A program made the translations under genes and the position numbers. A stretch of 64,000 nucleotides of DNA from assembly GCA_019054805.1 (NCBI GenBank), contig JAHQIY010000006.1, forward strand, positions 6,448,001-6,512,000. The letters are read 5' to 3'. Position 1 is the first letter of the stretch. Each line of letters starts with the position of its first letter. Shown one piece after another: positions 11,333 through 23,933 of the stretch. The stretch comes from Brachionus manjavacas (taxonomy: Eukaryota > Rotifera > Eurotatoria > Ploima > Brachionidae). A model generated the notes under the pieces. It did no database searches. It had not been told where the DNA came from and worked only from the letters and a program-made list of their open reading frames with translations.

Positions 11333-13400
11333 TTTAAATGTTTTAACAAAAATAAAAGATTATGAAGAAAAAAAAAACTTTTTATTTTATTCTCTCCAAT
11401 TCAAGATAACTTCAAAACCATTGTCAAAATGTTAATTAAGCAGTTTGGTATTCGAGTCCCTATTGATGTTGTTAATGATTCGAGCTTGTTTGTCTAAAAA
11501 ATTTTAAAACTTTAGACTCGAGACTTGTTCAATTCCATTCATAGTTTTGATAAGAGTTGAAATTTTTTTTTTTAAGAAAATGAAAAATGTTAATGTTTTG
11601 ATAAAAAACCGGTCACTTGACTTGGGTAACAATTTAACTAATTTAGAGTAAAATGTTTCTTGTTTTTGTTTGATTTGAAAACCAAGCCACCATTGTGCAT
11701 TCATTAGTCTACATTCAGACAAAATTTAAGGCAATATGATAAAAATGATTATTTGGCTGCCTTATTAATTCTAGTCAAAAGACTTGAAAAAAATTCCTAT
11801 TCAGCTTTTATTTATTTTTTTAACTTATCTTTTTTTATTAGAGCAATTTTCGATAAGAAATCGATCTGTGATAAACTTTTTTGCTTAAAAAAAATCATTA
11901 TCCAAATTTTTACAATCTTAAAAATTTAAAAATTGATATCGTTTTGTTTGTAAAATGTTTAATTTATTTACCTTAAATAAATGCTTGTTTAAATAGGCGC
12001 TGAATGTCACTGCATTCTTTAAATATTTATTTTTCTCGCTTTTTATAGCTAAACGACTGATGATGACAATTGCGCAATTTTTTGTTCAACAAAAAAATGA
12101 TAAAGCTAAAATAAATTTGGATTTATAATTTTTAATTTAAATAGAAAAAAAGCTATTTAAAGCAAAATTTTAAAAATTCCAAAATCTTCTCCGACTTAAA
12201 TTTGGTTTACGAATGGAAAATAAAATTTTTCTTAAGTTAATTGATAAACAATTAACTAGAGGACTAATGAAGCTAAGTTAAGTGCTTTGTTGCATCTAGT
12301 TGGAAAAAGATTTTTACTTTAAAGCCAACTTTTGTTGCAAAATAATTTTTTTTAAATAGGTGATCAAGTGTGCATCTGTTTGATAGGGAAAAATGATCGC
12401 ACTGAATGTCAAAAGCTTTGATTGCACTTTTTTTTCAAATTATAATATTTAAAAATAAAATTTTTGCTTTGTGGCTTGTTGGTTTAAATTAACAACGAAA
12501 AGAGAAATATCACACTTTTTTCATCAAAGAGAGTTTTAAGTTTCTTTCACCCAGGAATTGATCATTGATCATTCAAGGCATTTCAAAGTATAGCATCTGT
12601 ATGTATTTTCTGGCATCAAGCGACTTGAATTTAAATTGAAATTATTTACTTACTTTTCAAAAATTTATTAATAAAAATATTTTTTGATTGTTTTTTTTTA
12701 TATCGCTTTCAGACCTTGTTTAATTAAGCTCTTGTCGAGACATGCAAGTAAACTATTTTTAAAAATCAAAAAATAGCTTTGCTTAATTCAAAAATTTGAG
12801 CTTGAATTTGTGTAAAATGCCAAGTATCTAAGATAAATGTTTGAATTGTCAAAATTTATCAAACTAATTACTAAGATATTATAGTTTATCTAATAAAAAG
12901 CGAAAAAAGAAACAAAATGAAATTTCAAATTTTATTTTAATTTAAAGTATGGATTTAAAAAAAAATAAGTTCTTAATAAACTTTTAATTAATTAATGTTT
13001 TATTTTAAAATGAAAATAAAGTAATGTTATCTACAAATATTTACAATATTTTATCTAAAATCAGTTTGACTTTCAACTCATGGGTAGACAATGAGATTAA
13101 ACTTTTAAAAAACCATTTTCCTTTTTTTACTTTTTTTACTTTATCATAATATTATTTTATTTGGCCCTGTTCCTTTATGTCCTTTTTGTGATTAATAATA
13201 ATTTAATCATTATATTAAAACTTGAACCGGCGGAGCGCTAGTTTAGGGATTCGGGTATGCTGGAGGTAAAAAAAATATTGGTTAAATTTAAAATCGATAT
13301 TTAAATTATTGATTAATTAAAACCTTCTTTTATTACCATTAAGTACAAAAAGTACAGAGAGTACAAAAAGGAATTTAACTTTTTAATATTCTCATTGTCT
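11333..13400. other. AT-rich spacer upstream of SLCO
   Basis: Upstream of the SLCO start the sequence is A/T-rich with scattered short open frames of no recognisable composition. The SLCO promoter must lie here or in an unseen 5' exon further up; no TATA box or initiator is convincing. Confidence 0.45.
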
Positions 13401-13409
13401 TTACCTCTT

Positions 13410-13622
13410 TCAACCGCAAAAAATGTCAACTATGATTTCAAGACCAGTATCCTCGACTTCCTCTTTTCCAATATTTAAAATAACCAAATCTGAGACCCGA
13501 TCTTGTGTCATTGAATTTATTAGCAAGGTTTTTCGATCTCTATAAACTAGAAAAGCTACTTTCGACAGAAGCTGGAAAAAAGTTCGATTGACCATGTAAA
13601 GCTTAGTAATGTAAAGAAACAA
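13410..13622 (-). pseudogene. Possible transposase C-terminal scrap
   Basis: A 70-codon minus-strand frame contains RDRKTLL, MTQDRVSDLVIL and EEVEDTGLEIIVDIF. The spacing of an Arg-rich turn, a DR pair and a hydrophobic run loosely recalls the C-terminal dimerisation region of hAT transposases. Nothing upstream extends it. The identification is weak; it may be noise or another element. Confidence 0.22.
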
Positions 13623-14008
13623 GTTTTTTTAATTTATTGGTTTTGAATACACATTTTCAGATAAATTTTCGAAATGAATTAATTCGTTGTAATTATCTAG
13701 ATTTATTCCAATTTTTTTTATTAAATTCAAAAGCATCATTTAAAAGAATTTCAAAAATGAAATTTATTTGGGCTATCTTATCAGAAAATGGCTCTTTTAA
13801 CTGATTTATCAATACATTAGTTACACTAAACCCTTCACTAAAAGACAATGCTAAATTCTATTCCAATCTGCCAGGACATTTTTTATTAAAAAAATAGAAA
13901 CCGAAGTACTTAATTTTGAATCTCTTTTATATTAGTGTTTGTGAATGAGCTTAGAGAAGGGAAAGAATAGTTAAAATAGATACAACTAAAGATTTAAAAA
14001 GGTTACAC

Positions 14009-14309
14009 CAGAGTTGGTCAAAAGTCAAACCTAAAGTCAGAATCGTTAAAAGTCAAATTCAAAGTCGACTTTGCCTTGAGGCCACTCAAGTCAACTTAAT
14101 TATTTTCAGGCCATAACATTAGACCTCATTGTTCTAGATTAACACCAAATAATTTAGAAAAACTAACAATGATAAATTGTAATTTAAAAACATTGAAATT
14201 CGAGAACTTATGAAGTTCGAAACAAAAGAATTTTAGTTTTAACTTAACTTCGAAAAAATAAAATTTAAAGTCAAAATCCAGACTTGACTTTGACTTTTGA
14301 CCAACTCTG
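14009..14309. mobile_element. hAT-type MITE, 301 bp
   Basis: The element opens CAGAGTTGGTCAAAAGTCAA and closes with the inverted form (TTGACTTTTGACCAACTCTG). It is flanked by GGTTACAC at 14001-14008 and GATTTCAC at 14310-14317, an 8-bp target-site duplication with two mismatches. Terminal CAG...CTG and 8-bp duplications are hAT features. It has no coding capacity. A truncated relative is at 35410-35652. Confidence 0.78.
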
Positions 14310-14317
14310 GATTTCAC

Positions 14318-15259
14318 TAAGTATTATAATTTTTAGCCCATTATCTGATTGAAATTTTTTTAAAAGTTCTTAAAAAAGGTCTTTAATTTTTTTATCACTA
14401 ATTTAACTTCACATGTATAAATTTACTTTTATCAATGTAAAATAAATATTTGCGTATAAAACGATTTTAATTAAAATGAGAATATTTTTTTTATAAAAGA
14501 TTTTTTCAAGGAAAAAAAAAATTTCAATGTAACAATACTTTATTTTTTAGCCCAAGAAACGTTTATCAAATATCTTATACAAAAATATTCAGCGCCTTTT
14601 TCTTTTTATTCTGGTCTTTATCTTTATCTAGAAATTGCTTGAGTGTCCATTCTTTCAATAAAATTACAATCGGATTCACTTCACAAATTAAGCATTCTAG
14701 AATTTTGTTAAAAATTACATAAAAAATAATTCTCATTTAAAAAAGTTTTATGTAATTTAATGAAAAGGATTCATTTTAAAATAAAAAAAGTTCTTTATTT
14801 TTAAAAAGTTATTTTAAATGCATCTAGCATTTTTAAAAAGTAAATTTATTTTAGAGATATAAAAGTAATTTGTGATTTTAACCCAAAACTGAGTCGATAA
14901 CTGAGCATTAATTTAGAATTTTTAATTATTAGTTTTATTTATAATAATCCAAATACCTTATATCTAATGACACTAATTTCTTATTAAATTTAAAAAAAAG
15001 ATAAATACATGCTATTTATGTATCAGCGGCCTTCGATAAAAGCTCTTAAATGAATTTAATAATCTAGTTTTATATTTTAATAAAAAATTCAGGAATGATC
15101 GAATACTTTTTGAATATTTTTTGCCAAAAAAATAGCTCTTTGAATTTTTTATTAAATAATTTTAATTATTATAAAAATAAACTTAAAATCATAAATTTGG
15201 TTTGAGACGATTCCTTTCAGCTTGACAAAACTATAAATTATTTGAATTAAAAGAACAGT
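14318..15259. other. AT-rich spacer 3' of DNAJC1
   Basis: No gene, repeat or structured element is evident. The stretch is A/T-rich with short homopolymers and presumably includes the DNAJC1 3' UTR. Confidence 0.45.
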
Positions 15260-18200
15260 TTATTTTTTTTTAACAACTGCACATAAAGCCTTGTACCGAT
15301 TGATGCATTCTTCCTTAAAAAAAAAAATTTTTGTCAAAATTTTTATATTTAATAATCTTCAACAAAAATACCTTATTTTTTCCTACTACTTTTTCAGCAA
15401 TTTTATCCCATCTATTTGGGGTGTCCTTATTAAATTCTTTCAAACAATTTTCCAATAAAGTCTGCTGCTCTTGACTCCACTGATCCACATTTGGTCCCAA
15501 TTCAAACGTTCTGGTTTCAGCAGTGGTCGGTTGTTCCTTAATTTGAATTTCGTCCTTGTGCTTTGTGGTTGAATTTAGATTCAAGCTAGAAAAACTTTTA
15601 ATATCAGTTTTCATTAATTTTTCCATTTGGATACATTCAGTAGCTTGTCTACCAACTAGTTCCGATATTTTGACCCATCTGTCCGAAGTACCAGGTGGAT
15701 ACTTTGCTATTGATTTTATCAAATCTGACTTTTCTTTATCTGACCACTCTTTTTTGTCATTAAATTTTTTCTCTGGCACGACTCCTTGATCCCGCTTAAC
15801 ATTATCACTAGTTTGAACCACTGGTTTAATATCTGATTTTTCAATTTTTTTTGGATTTAGATCCAAATGTTCCTTTGATTTATTTGGTTTTTGTTTTGCC
15901 GCAACTACAGGCTCTTCGTCCTCTTCCTCTTCAATAGTTTTTTCTTTCGGTTTAAATATCTCTATTGCTGATGAAAATAACTTTTTTGATAAGCTGAATA
16001 AAAATAAAGAAAATTTAACAGGCAATGTGTCAAGTAGCCTTGGGGATGGCATGGTATCGTACATATTTTGTAATTGAGCATACAATTCGTCTAGTTCAGG
16101 TGAGGATTTTTTCTTTTTTTGCTTTTTTTCAATTATTTTTCGCATGTCCATTATTCTGTCATCCTAAAAAAAATTGAAAATGATTCTTTTTTTTCTATTA
16201 AATTAATTGAAAAAGAATAAATCGTTAATAGCAGGAAAAACTTTGCTACATATTTACTTTTGAATTTTTTCTTCTTTATTAATAAGTTTTTGGTGGGGGT
16301 TCTTCTATTAGCTCGAGATGTCCGAAAAATAAATATTTCAATATCTTTCCTTTTTTTAACTTTATAGTTTAACTTATTAATCATTAATGAAGAAGAAAAA
16401 ATTGAAAATTCTAAGGAAAAAATTTTAGAATTTCAATATATTAAAACTAATGGATATTTAAATTTAAATTTTTATCGTTTAACACTATTATTTTGTATAT
16501 AATTTCACAATACCGAAAAAATGAAAGTTCCATTGATTTTAATTTATTGAGATAAAGAAAATTTTTCATGATCTTTTAAATTTTTTCTTCTTATTATTAA
16601 TGATTAATAAGTAAAACTTTAAAGTTAAAAAAGTTAAGATAGTGAAAAGTTTATTTTTCGAACATCTCAGGCTAAAAGAAGGGCATTGTCAATTTTCATT
16701 CAAAAATTCCAATACAAAATTTAAATCCCTAATAAAAATATGGATTTTGTACTACAGATTTTTCTGTAAGTTTTAAAGGGTGAAGCAAACAATGTTTCAT
16801 TTAAAAGTCTAGTTAAAAGTCTAGAAAAAATTTAAAGAAATATTTGCCAATGAATTGATTAGTTTTAATCAAATTATATTTTATTTTTTAAATTTAGAAA
16901 TAAATTTGCAATGACAGAATTTAACATTTAATAAAATAAATTTACAATTGCATAAAAAAATTCTAAATAGAAAATATCATTGAGACAAAAAAAATTATCT
17001 CAAAAAAATTTTGTCAACTTTAATAAATAAATTTATTTTTGTAATTTTTGGAAGATTTGTATGAAAATTACCAGTGACTAATATTAGAACCCCAACCTTA
17101 ATCGAAAAGAGCACTTAGTAAAGAAGCATGAAAACAATTAGTGACCAATTATTTTCTGAATTTCTGAGACAACTTCCAAAACCTGATGGATTCCGGATTA
17201 TAGCTAAAACCTTGAGCAGTAACACGAAATAAAAATAAAGAAAAAGTCCCCTGTCCAAGTCAAGTTTAAATCGATAAAAATACAGTTAAGGAATGACTTC
17301 TTATGATTAAATTTTTTATAAGTTATTCAAGTAGTATAGATAACATCACAGATAACAATTCGATCTTAGACTTCAACCTGACACAGAAGTAACTGCATCA
17401 AGTTAATCATCTACACTGCAATTATTAACAAGTCGAAACCGGTTCCCCGGTTTCCTGAAGAGAAATTTTAATGTTTTTTTCACCCTTAGCTGGTTTTGAA
17501 CCCTAGATCCTCTGTTCACGCGACAAACACACAAATACTAAAAGAAGAGATAATTTTTTTCTGAAAAATATTGTGCAGTAAAAAATGGATCTGGTTTGAA
17601 AAGTCAAAAAAGTCGTGATTTTTCAATTTTCAAATAATATTGAATTTTTTTGATATAAAAAATGAATAAATTAAAGATAATTTTAAAATTGAAAAATCAC
17701 GACTTTTTTGACTATTTTTTTCTTTTTTTATAAATACTGATGAGATTGAGGGAACTTTGAAATGAAATAAGATAAAGAGTTTATTTTGACCAAAATGAAA
17801 ACTTCATACAAAAATACATAATTATATAGAAAAAAAATCAGTTGAAATCAGGTTCATTTTTCAGTGCACAGAACCTTACAAATTTTTTTATTTTTATTTT
17901 TTTTTCACTCTAAAACAGTAATTGTAAATTTTTGAAAAAAATTGTCAATTGTCAAATTGTCTATTGAAAATTTATTCAAATTTAGCTGAATTAAAAGGAA
18001 CTTTCCCAACTTTAAGGTTTAAATTAATCAAAGCCCGTGGTCACTTTTCAATTTTTAAGTCTAAAAATAAAATAAGCTAAAATGTTTGCAAAGTTGAATT
18101 TTAATTTCTAAAATAAAAATTAAAAAAAAATTTGTTTACCAAAGTTAATTTTTTTTCAAAATGCTGAGCCCAGAGAACAAAATAGTGTCCGATTGATATT

Positions 18201-18676
18201 ATGATAACAAGAATATTTGTTAATTCGTACAAAGTCAATTTTCTCACTCTACGGAAATAGAACACTGGTGATCTCCAATCAGGTAAACCAAATTCCAAAA
18301 CTTGATTATATCGCGCTCGTTTTACGTCATCTTTGAGGACGTCATAAATAGAGGCTAACTTTAATTAAAATGAATGAAAAGGATAAAATTAGAAAAAGTG
18401 TATACTTACATATCTAAATTTGGTCTCGGCATCCGAATCGCTGTTTCGATCCGGATGTAGCTGCAGGGACAATTTTCTATATGCTTTTTTTATTTCGTTC
18501 GGTTCAGAATTCTGAGATATGCCCATAAATTCATAGAAATTTTGGTTGACTTCCTCGACTAGATCGAACAGGTCTAATTCATAAGATTCCCAACAATTAA
18601 CACGAAAATAAAATGAAAAACAAGCAAAAAAAATAAAGCATCTTGAAAATAAATTAACTAGATTGTTGACCAACAT
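15260..18676 (-). CDS. DNAJC1: DnaJ homolog subfamily C member 1 (ERdj1-like)
   Basis: An ER-membrane J-protein that recruits BiP to the translocon and, in mammals, contacts ribosomes through its cytosolic side. Four exons: 18676-18410, 18358-18140, 16163-15372 and 15313-15260; all borders are GT-AG and phases agree, giving 443 aa. An N-terminal hydrophobic signal/anchor (1-28) is followed by the J domain with HPD at 74-76. Exon 2 has GLPDWRSPVFYFRRVRK, near-identical to the vertebrate protein, then a membrane segment (about 133-152). The cytosolic part has a lysine-rich block and two SANT domains, about 300-346 and 390-438, the last split by the final intron. Vertebrate DNAJC1 is about 110 residues longer. 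The 2 kb intron 2 contains inverted repeats. Confidence 0.93.
16301..16680. repeat. Long imperfect inverted repeat in DNAJC1 intron
   Basis: Arm 16301-16402 (contains TTATTTTTCGGACATCTCGA on the minus strand) is inverted at 16579-16680 (TTATTTTTCGAACATCTCAG). The arms are about 102 bp with roughly four fifths identity and a spacer of about 176 bp. It looks like an aged foldback or MITE. The plausible-looking 77-codon frame at 16384-16151 is a by-product of the left arm. Confidence 0.65.
17330..17450. repeat. Dispersed repeat shared with 8395-8520
   Basis: Contains CCTGACACAGAAG, GTTAATCATCTACACTGCAA and AAGTCGAAACCGGTTCCCC, the counterpart of the copy in the SLCO intron. A GGTTCAAAACC motif on the minus strand at 17492-17502 recalls a pol III B box, but no tRNA-like body surrounds it. 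Confidence 0.5.
17602..17713. repeat. Perfect 29-bp inverted repeat
   Basis: The arm at 17602-17630 (AGTCAAAAAAGTCGTGATTT onward) is exactly inverted at 17685-17713, with a 54-bp A/T-rich spacer. It sits in the DNAJC1 intron and is probably a MITE core. Confidence 0.7.
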
Positions 18677-18842
18677 TTCTAAAGCTTAATAAAAAAAATT
18701 AGAAAAAATTTTTTTTTTTGTTTTTTTTTTTCATGAGCTTTTAAGCCCAATACAAATTATAAAAAAAAAGATTTAATTTTATATTTATTTATTTAGGTCT
18801 AAAAAATATTTTTTTTTAAATTCTCTTCAATTTTGAGTTATT

Positions 18843-19323
18843 TTATTTTGTTTTCATGAATTTGGATAAGAAATCTTTTTGCTGGACAGGCTTTTGCTGT
18901 TCAAAATAATCCATGATGTGTCCTCGTTGCTTCCAAATTTCGGCCGTTTCCACAAGTTCCATTTGACCCTTAAAAATTCTTTATTTTTAAAAATACTTCA
19001 ACAAAAAAACGAAAAATTACTTTGACAACTAAAAGATCTATTGCTCTAATATCATTGACGTGTCGATTTTTTTCGAACTCGTCTCTAATTCTAGCTCTAC
19101 AGCGCTCTATAGTGAGAGGAACATCGTAATCGAGTACTTAAGATACTTTATAATATCATTTTGACACAGATTAGCCTAAATAATTACCAACATAAGGAGC
19201 TTGTCGATACCAAAGTTTGTACAATTGAAGAACTCTCTTTCTGGCATCATCCCGGTTCGAAGACAAGACAGCCTTTATTTCTTTCAAAGCAGGACGAGCG
19301 CCTTTAACCAGTTGACTTGACAT
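18843..19323 (-). CDS. NDUFA6: NADH dehydrogenase 1 alpha subcomplex subunit 6 (LYR protein)
   Basis: Accessory subunit of mitochondrial complex I (LYRM6), on the matrix arm, where it binds the acyl carrier protein. Three exons: 19323-19188, 19136-19021 and 18968-18843, GT-AG, phases 1 and 0, giving 125 aa, close to the vertebrate length. The N-terminus has the L-Y-(K/R) type motif (VLQLYKLWYRQAPY), then a conserved RIRDEFEKNRHVND and DLLVVKGQMEL stretch and a DFLSKFM end, all matching NDUFA6. It lies about 165 bp from the DNAJC1 start on the same strand. Introns are tiny (51-52 bp). No promoter element is clear. Confidence 0.92.
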
Positions 19324-20655
19324 TTCTAAACAAATAAAATTTTATTTTTTTTTGATCAAAATTAATCTTTTAGGCAAAGTAGGCAATGATGGTAGCGACA
19401 AAAAATTTTAAAATTTTTAGCATCAAATATCATATTTGTTATTTATGCTTGGATCTATATATTAAAAGAAAATATTACACGCAAACTATATAAATAGAGA
19501 AAAATTATATTAACTTTAGTTTAGTGTTCCCATCAAAAATTTATTTAAATTTTATAAAAAACACTTCAATTCATTTGTATTTATTTTTTTAAGTAAACGA
19601 ATAGGCTTCAAAATTTGTCGTATTTTAGATGTATACCACAATTTCCAAAATTAAACTATTTTAATAACAAAATTTAATTAAAAAAATTGGAATGAACTTA
19701 AACAGAGTAAATTACAATTTAGCAAGCAGAAGTTATAAAATAATTTTATCATTAAAAATTACTCAATTTGAATCTGATAGAAATACTGATAGATAGATAT
19801 AAACAACTTTTTCTGAAATGAGAAATTTCTGAAATTTAAATGTTTCTATCTAATTTAATTTAAGAAATAAACTGATGAAAAAATTGTAATGGGTTTGACT
19901 ATTAGAGCAATGGAACATTACAAAACATTTGATACAAATAGAAGAATTTTTGGGAAATTTTTGGAATCATCCAGAATCCAGAAAGCTACCAGAATGAAGA
20001 AACGTGATGTGATGAAACACTATTTTAAAGCAAAATCTGAATTAAAAGAAATTTTCAGGAAAATTTTTTGCAGATGTTGAATGATTTCTGAACTAAATCT
20101 TTGTGAAAATTTCGAATTTTTAATAAAATATTGAATAAATAATAAATAATAATTTCAAGTCAAAATTCTGCTCCGATAACTTTTTTCTAATTTAAATTTT
20201 GTTTATTTGATACCATGAATATATGATTCTAAAAGGGTCTAGGGGTCAAATATACAATGCAAAGTGATCCAACCCTCAAAAACCTAAATATCTCAAAACT
20301 TTTTGAACCAAATGAGATTTTTATCTCAAAAGTTGGTCATCTATGAAGTTTTGGATGCTTAATTTAAATTAATTCCCCGAAATTCTCTAGAAGAAATACC
20401 GTGAAGATTTATGAAACATACGCCTTTAGGAGAAGTAGTGGTTCTTGCTGCGACACCTAGGATGTAGAGTGTATGAGCCCATCACCACCATTTGATTCCA
20501 TTAAATCCATCTAAAGCCAGCGGCTAACTCATATTTTACCACATTTTCTGGCAATTTTTCAATTAAAAAAATATTTTTTTGAAATAAGGAAGTTGGAATT
20601 TTTTCAAAAAGGAGAAGCTATAAAAAAAATGGAATCGGCTTTACTCCTGAAAAGG
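19324..20655. other. AT-rich spacer
   Basis: Spacer upstream of NDUFA6. A 63-codon frame at 19889-20080 has no recognisable composition and I do not call it. A slightly less AT-rich stretch at 20220-20540 may be an old repeat, but I cannot place it. Confidence 0.4.
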
Positions 20656-20659
20656 TGGC

Positions 20660-21190
20660 GTTGGATTTTAATAGCTTAACAGAGCTAAGTCAAAAGCTTT
20701 TTCAAGTCGAATCAAGTTCAGTCGCCAACAGCTATCTCAACCAACTCAATTACAATTGTTCGCAGACGACTTGATTTTAATTGAATTTTTTCTTTATTTT
20801 TTTTATAATTTAAAATATAAAATTGCCTTTTTTAAATTAAAGATTTTCACCTATTATCCTTTCTTTTTATTTGCCAGATAAGACATTTTTATCAGTCGTA
20901 TTCGATTTTAGAGAAGAATAAAATATTTTTCATTCTCTATAATCGAATATCTACTTTATCAGCATAGTACTTGCACTCCCGCCAGATGTTACATAAGAAG
21001 ACAGTCCGTGACTTTTTTTAAATCTATCAAGCCAACCGTTTGAAATGGAATGGGTAAGAGATTTTCTCAATAATAGGGTGACATTCAGTCAGGTGTACCT
21101 CAAGGAGCTGTAATTAGCCCTCTCCTTTTTACAATATTTATAAATGATATTCCAATATTAAACTTAAAAAATAATAGCTAATGCAACATC
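20660..21190 (+). mobile_element. Two LINE reverse-transcriptase scraps
   Basis: At 20730-20775 the plus strand reads QLQLFADDLILI, the catalytic FADD block (motif C) of a non-LTR reverse transcriptase. At about 21092-21165 it reads SGVPQGAVISPLLFTIFINDIP, the motif B block. Motif B normally precedes motif C, so these are two separate or rearranged inserts. Both are tiny and surrounded by stops. Confidence 0.72.
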
Positions 21191-21753
21191 ATTTATAATA
21201 TTTGATCATCTTAAATAAAATTTAAAAAATATAATAGAATTCTAAATTAAATGTTTTAAAAATTCTTATCGAAACAAACGGTGAATAGTTTGGAAGAAAT
21301 AATTTGTTAAAATTCATTGTAATTTTTAAAATAAAATTTAAAAATTTAAAAATTATTCTTTTTTTAATGGTTTTTTATTCTTTTAACTGTTTTTTCACGA
21401 CGAAAAAAAAAGGTCTATTTAGATTTAAAGCAGCACTGTGATCAATTAAATAATTGAAAAAAATTAATTTTAAATAAAAATCCAAACTATAATCTCTACT
21501 TTGACATGTCTGCGGCTTCGATCAGAAAATGACAAATGTCGGAAATGGCATAGATGACTCGAGGAAAGGACAGAGATTTAAAAGGTAAAAAAATAGAATT
21601 CAAATTTTTCTTTTATTATTTCATATTTTTAGAAGCTTTAAAATAATTAAAAATTAAACTAAAAAAAATATTTTTTCTTTATTTTTTTTAAATAATAATA
21701 AATTAAATGCCAAGCATTTTGGTAAAATTTGAGTTCTGTGAACAAAAAATTTT
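21190..21753. other. AT-rich spacer 3' of ALDH4A1
   Basis: No gene or element is visible. The ALDH4A1 3' UTR presumably occupies the right end. Confidence 0.4.
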
Positions 21754-23569
21754 CTATAACATCGAAACATGTTTGACAGTTGTTTGCGGCACCAAAGACT
21801 CTTTGACCGACAATGGAGAAGTCCATTTTAACAGATAGCCTGGCGAGCCTGGCTTGTCATTAGTTCCACTAAGCCTTGCTCCGCCGAACGGCTGTTGATT
21901 AACAACTTAAAAGCAAATATAAACTAAAGTCTCAAAAAATAATAGAAAATCTACCTGATCCAGTACTTTTGTCGTTTAAATATAAATTACCACAAGCATG
22001 TCTCAATCGAAGTTTGGTGTTTTTCATTACTGTTTCATCTTGGGAAAAAATTGAACCAGTAAGAGCATATGGAGTGGTTGTGTCGACCAAATCGACCACT
22101 TGATCAAATTCAGAATCTTTGTACTTGAAGACAGTCAGGACTGGCCCAAAGATTTCCTCTCTCATAAGTCGATCCTTAGGATCCTTGGTCTCAAATATGG
22201 TCGGATAAACATAGTAACCAGTTGATTTGTTGTAATACCCCCCAGTAATTAATTTATTATTATTTTTTCCGTATTCAATATAATTTGAAATTTTATCAAA
22301 AGACCTCTCGTCAATGACAGCTGATGTGAATGTTTCAAACTTTAGTGGAGAGTCGATTTGCAGGTCTTTTAGCAAAGCGACCATTTTTTCTTTCATCTGA
22401 GGCCACTTGGACTCGGGCACATAGAGTCTTGAGCAAGCTGAACATTTTTGCCCGCTGAACTCAAACGCCGATCTAACTGTTGCCACAGCAGCGCTCTCTA
22501 TGTCACAACTCTCATGCAATAGGTGAAAATTCTTGCCCCCACACTCGCCAGCCAAGCGCGGGAATGTTCTGTAGCTCTCTAAATTTTCACCAACTTTTTT
22601 CCACAGCCATCTAAAAGTGGGAACACTTCCGGTGAAATTAATACCAGCTAGATTCCCAGAGCTGGTTATTGTCTCGCCAAAGTCAGGACCTGCTGAAGGA
22701 ACAAAGTTTATAACTCCGGCCGGCAAACCACACTCTCTGAGTATCTTATAGACCAAATAGGATGAAAATACGGCCGTGTCAGACGGCTTCCAGAGAACTA
22801 CATTTCCCATTAGTGCCGGAGCAGTGGCCAAGTGACCGCTGATGGCTGTGAAGTTGAATGGCGCGATCGCCGCCACAAAACCCTCCATTCCTCTCAAGTA
22901 CATATTATTAATGGTATTTTCGTCACCATTCAACGGCTTGTACTTCAAATGCTCATACAAAAATTGTACATTAAATCTCAAAAAATCGGCCAACTCACAA
23001 GCAGCATCGATTTCTAAAATTTTTTAAATAATATTTTTTTTTCAATTTTTTTTTAATAAAACATTTTTTAAACCTGCTTGATAAACAGTTTTAGCTTGGC
23101 CTAACATGGTGGATGCTAAAATTTCAGCTCTTCTTTCCTTGGTGATTCTATCAGCTGCCTTGAGCATAATACTGGCGCGATAGTCGAAGCTCGAGTTTTC
23201 CCAATCGGCCCTGTTTTGCAAGCTATTTTCAATGGCCTGGGCCAAAATGGCTTTGTCAGCATGGTAGAACCTGGCAATTTTAGTCTGATGATCAAATGGA
23301 ATTGGCTGGTATTGAACATTCTCAGTTCTTATTTCCTTGTCGCCGATTACTATGGGAACTTCGAAAAGCGCATCGTTGGTGTCATTTTTTCGGCCAAGAA
23401 AGTCTTTTAGGGTCGCGTGGACCTGTACAGCTTCGGGACTGTTGCGCTTGAAGTCGTAAACAGGTTCATTGGTTGCCAAATAGCCTTTTGGACTTGTAGT
23501 CAGAAATCTATGTACAAAACTGGGCTGGTATTTTAAAAGAGTCTTCAATTTAAATAAATTGTGGTTCAT
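21754..23569 (-). CDS. ALDH4A1: Delta-1-pyrroline-5-carboxylate dehydrogenase, mitochondrial
   Basis: Oxidises glutamate-gamma-semialdehyde to glutamate with NAD+ in proline catabolism in the mitochondrial matrix. Exons: 23569-23074, 23013-21955 and 21905-21754; GT-AG, both introns phase 1, total 568 aa (human 563). The N-terminus is basic and hydroxylated, consistent with a matrix targeting peptide. General base Glu is near residue 322 (AGECGGKNFH) and the nucleophile Cys near 356 (SGQKCSACSR), matching human 314 and 348. The cofactor-binding block APFNFTA and the C-terminal QQPFGGARLSGTNDKPG are present. Introns are about 50-60 bp. All key residues are there, so it should be active. Confidence 0.96.
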
Positions 23570-23633
23570 TTTAATTATTTTCGATATCTAAAAAAGTAAA
23601 AAATTTATCTTGAATTAATTGTCTTTGGTTCTA

Positions 23634-23933
23634 GTGCCTGGAAAATTTGACTTTAAATTTTTTTCTCAAACTTATTCGGAATTGATAAACGCATATTTTT
23701 TAAAAATATTTTTATGCATTCGAAGCTTAAAACAGCTTTGTTTGAGATCAAGTATAGTAAATTTAAAATTAAATATTCAGCATAATTGGATTTTTATGGA
23801 TTTGTGCAAGCTCGACAAGGATTACTTGGAAGAAAGTGTAAAAAATAGAAATTTTAAGCAAAAAGAATACCAGTCTTGGTATTTTTATCAAGTGAACACC
23901 TTAAAACTACTCATAAAAAAAGAAAAAGTTTAA
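23634..23933 (+). CDS. Hypothetical frame, possible terminal exon
   Basis: An open frame of about 100 codons starts after a good 3' splice-site-like sequence (TTGTCTTTGGTTCTAG, ending 23634) and has no early ATG. Its C-terminal part (KLDKDYLEESVKNRNFKQ then YQSWYFYQVNTLKLLI) looks protein-like, with charged and aromatic residues rather than AT-rich noise. I recognise no family. It diverges from ALDH4A1, only about 65 bp away, so upstream exons would overlap that gene. It could be a fragment or chance. Confidence 0.3.
   Translation: MPGKFDFKFFSQTYSELINAYFLKIFLCIRSLKQLCLRSSIVNLKLNIQHNWIFMDLCKLDKDYLEESVKNRNFKQKEYQSWYFYQVNTLKLLIKKEKV

Noticed and set aside
16151..16384. 77-codon minus-strand frame beside DNAJC1 exon 3
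   Set aside because: It is intron sequence formed by the left arm of the 16301-16680 inverted repeat.
17492..17502. GGTTCAAAACC on the minus strand, like a tRNA B box
   Set aside because: No acceptor, D or anticodon stems can be drawn around it; likely part of a repeat.
19889..20080. 63-codon plus-strand frame
   Set aside because: Low-complexity Lys/Arg/Phe-rich translation with no family resemblance or splice context.
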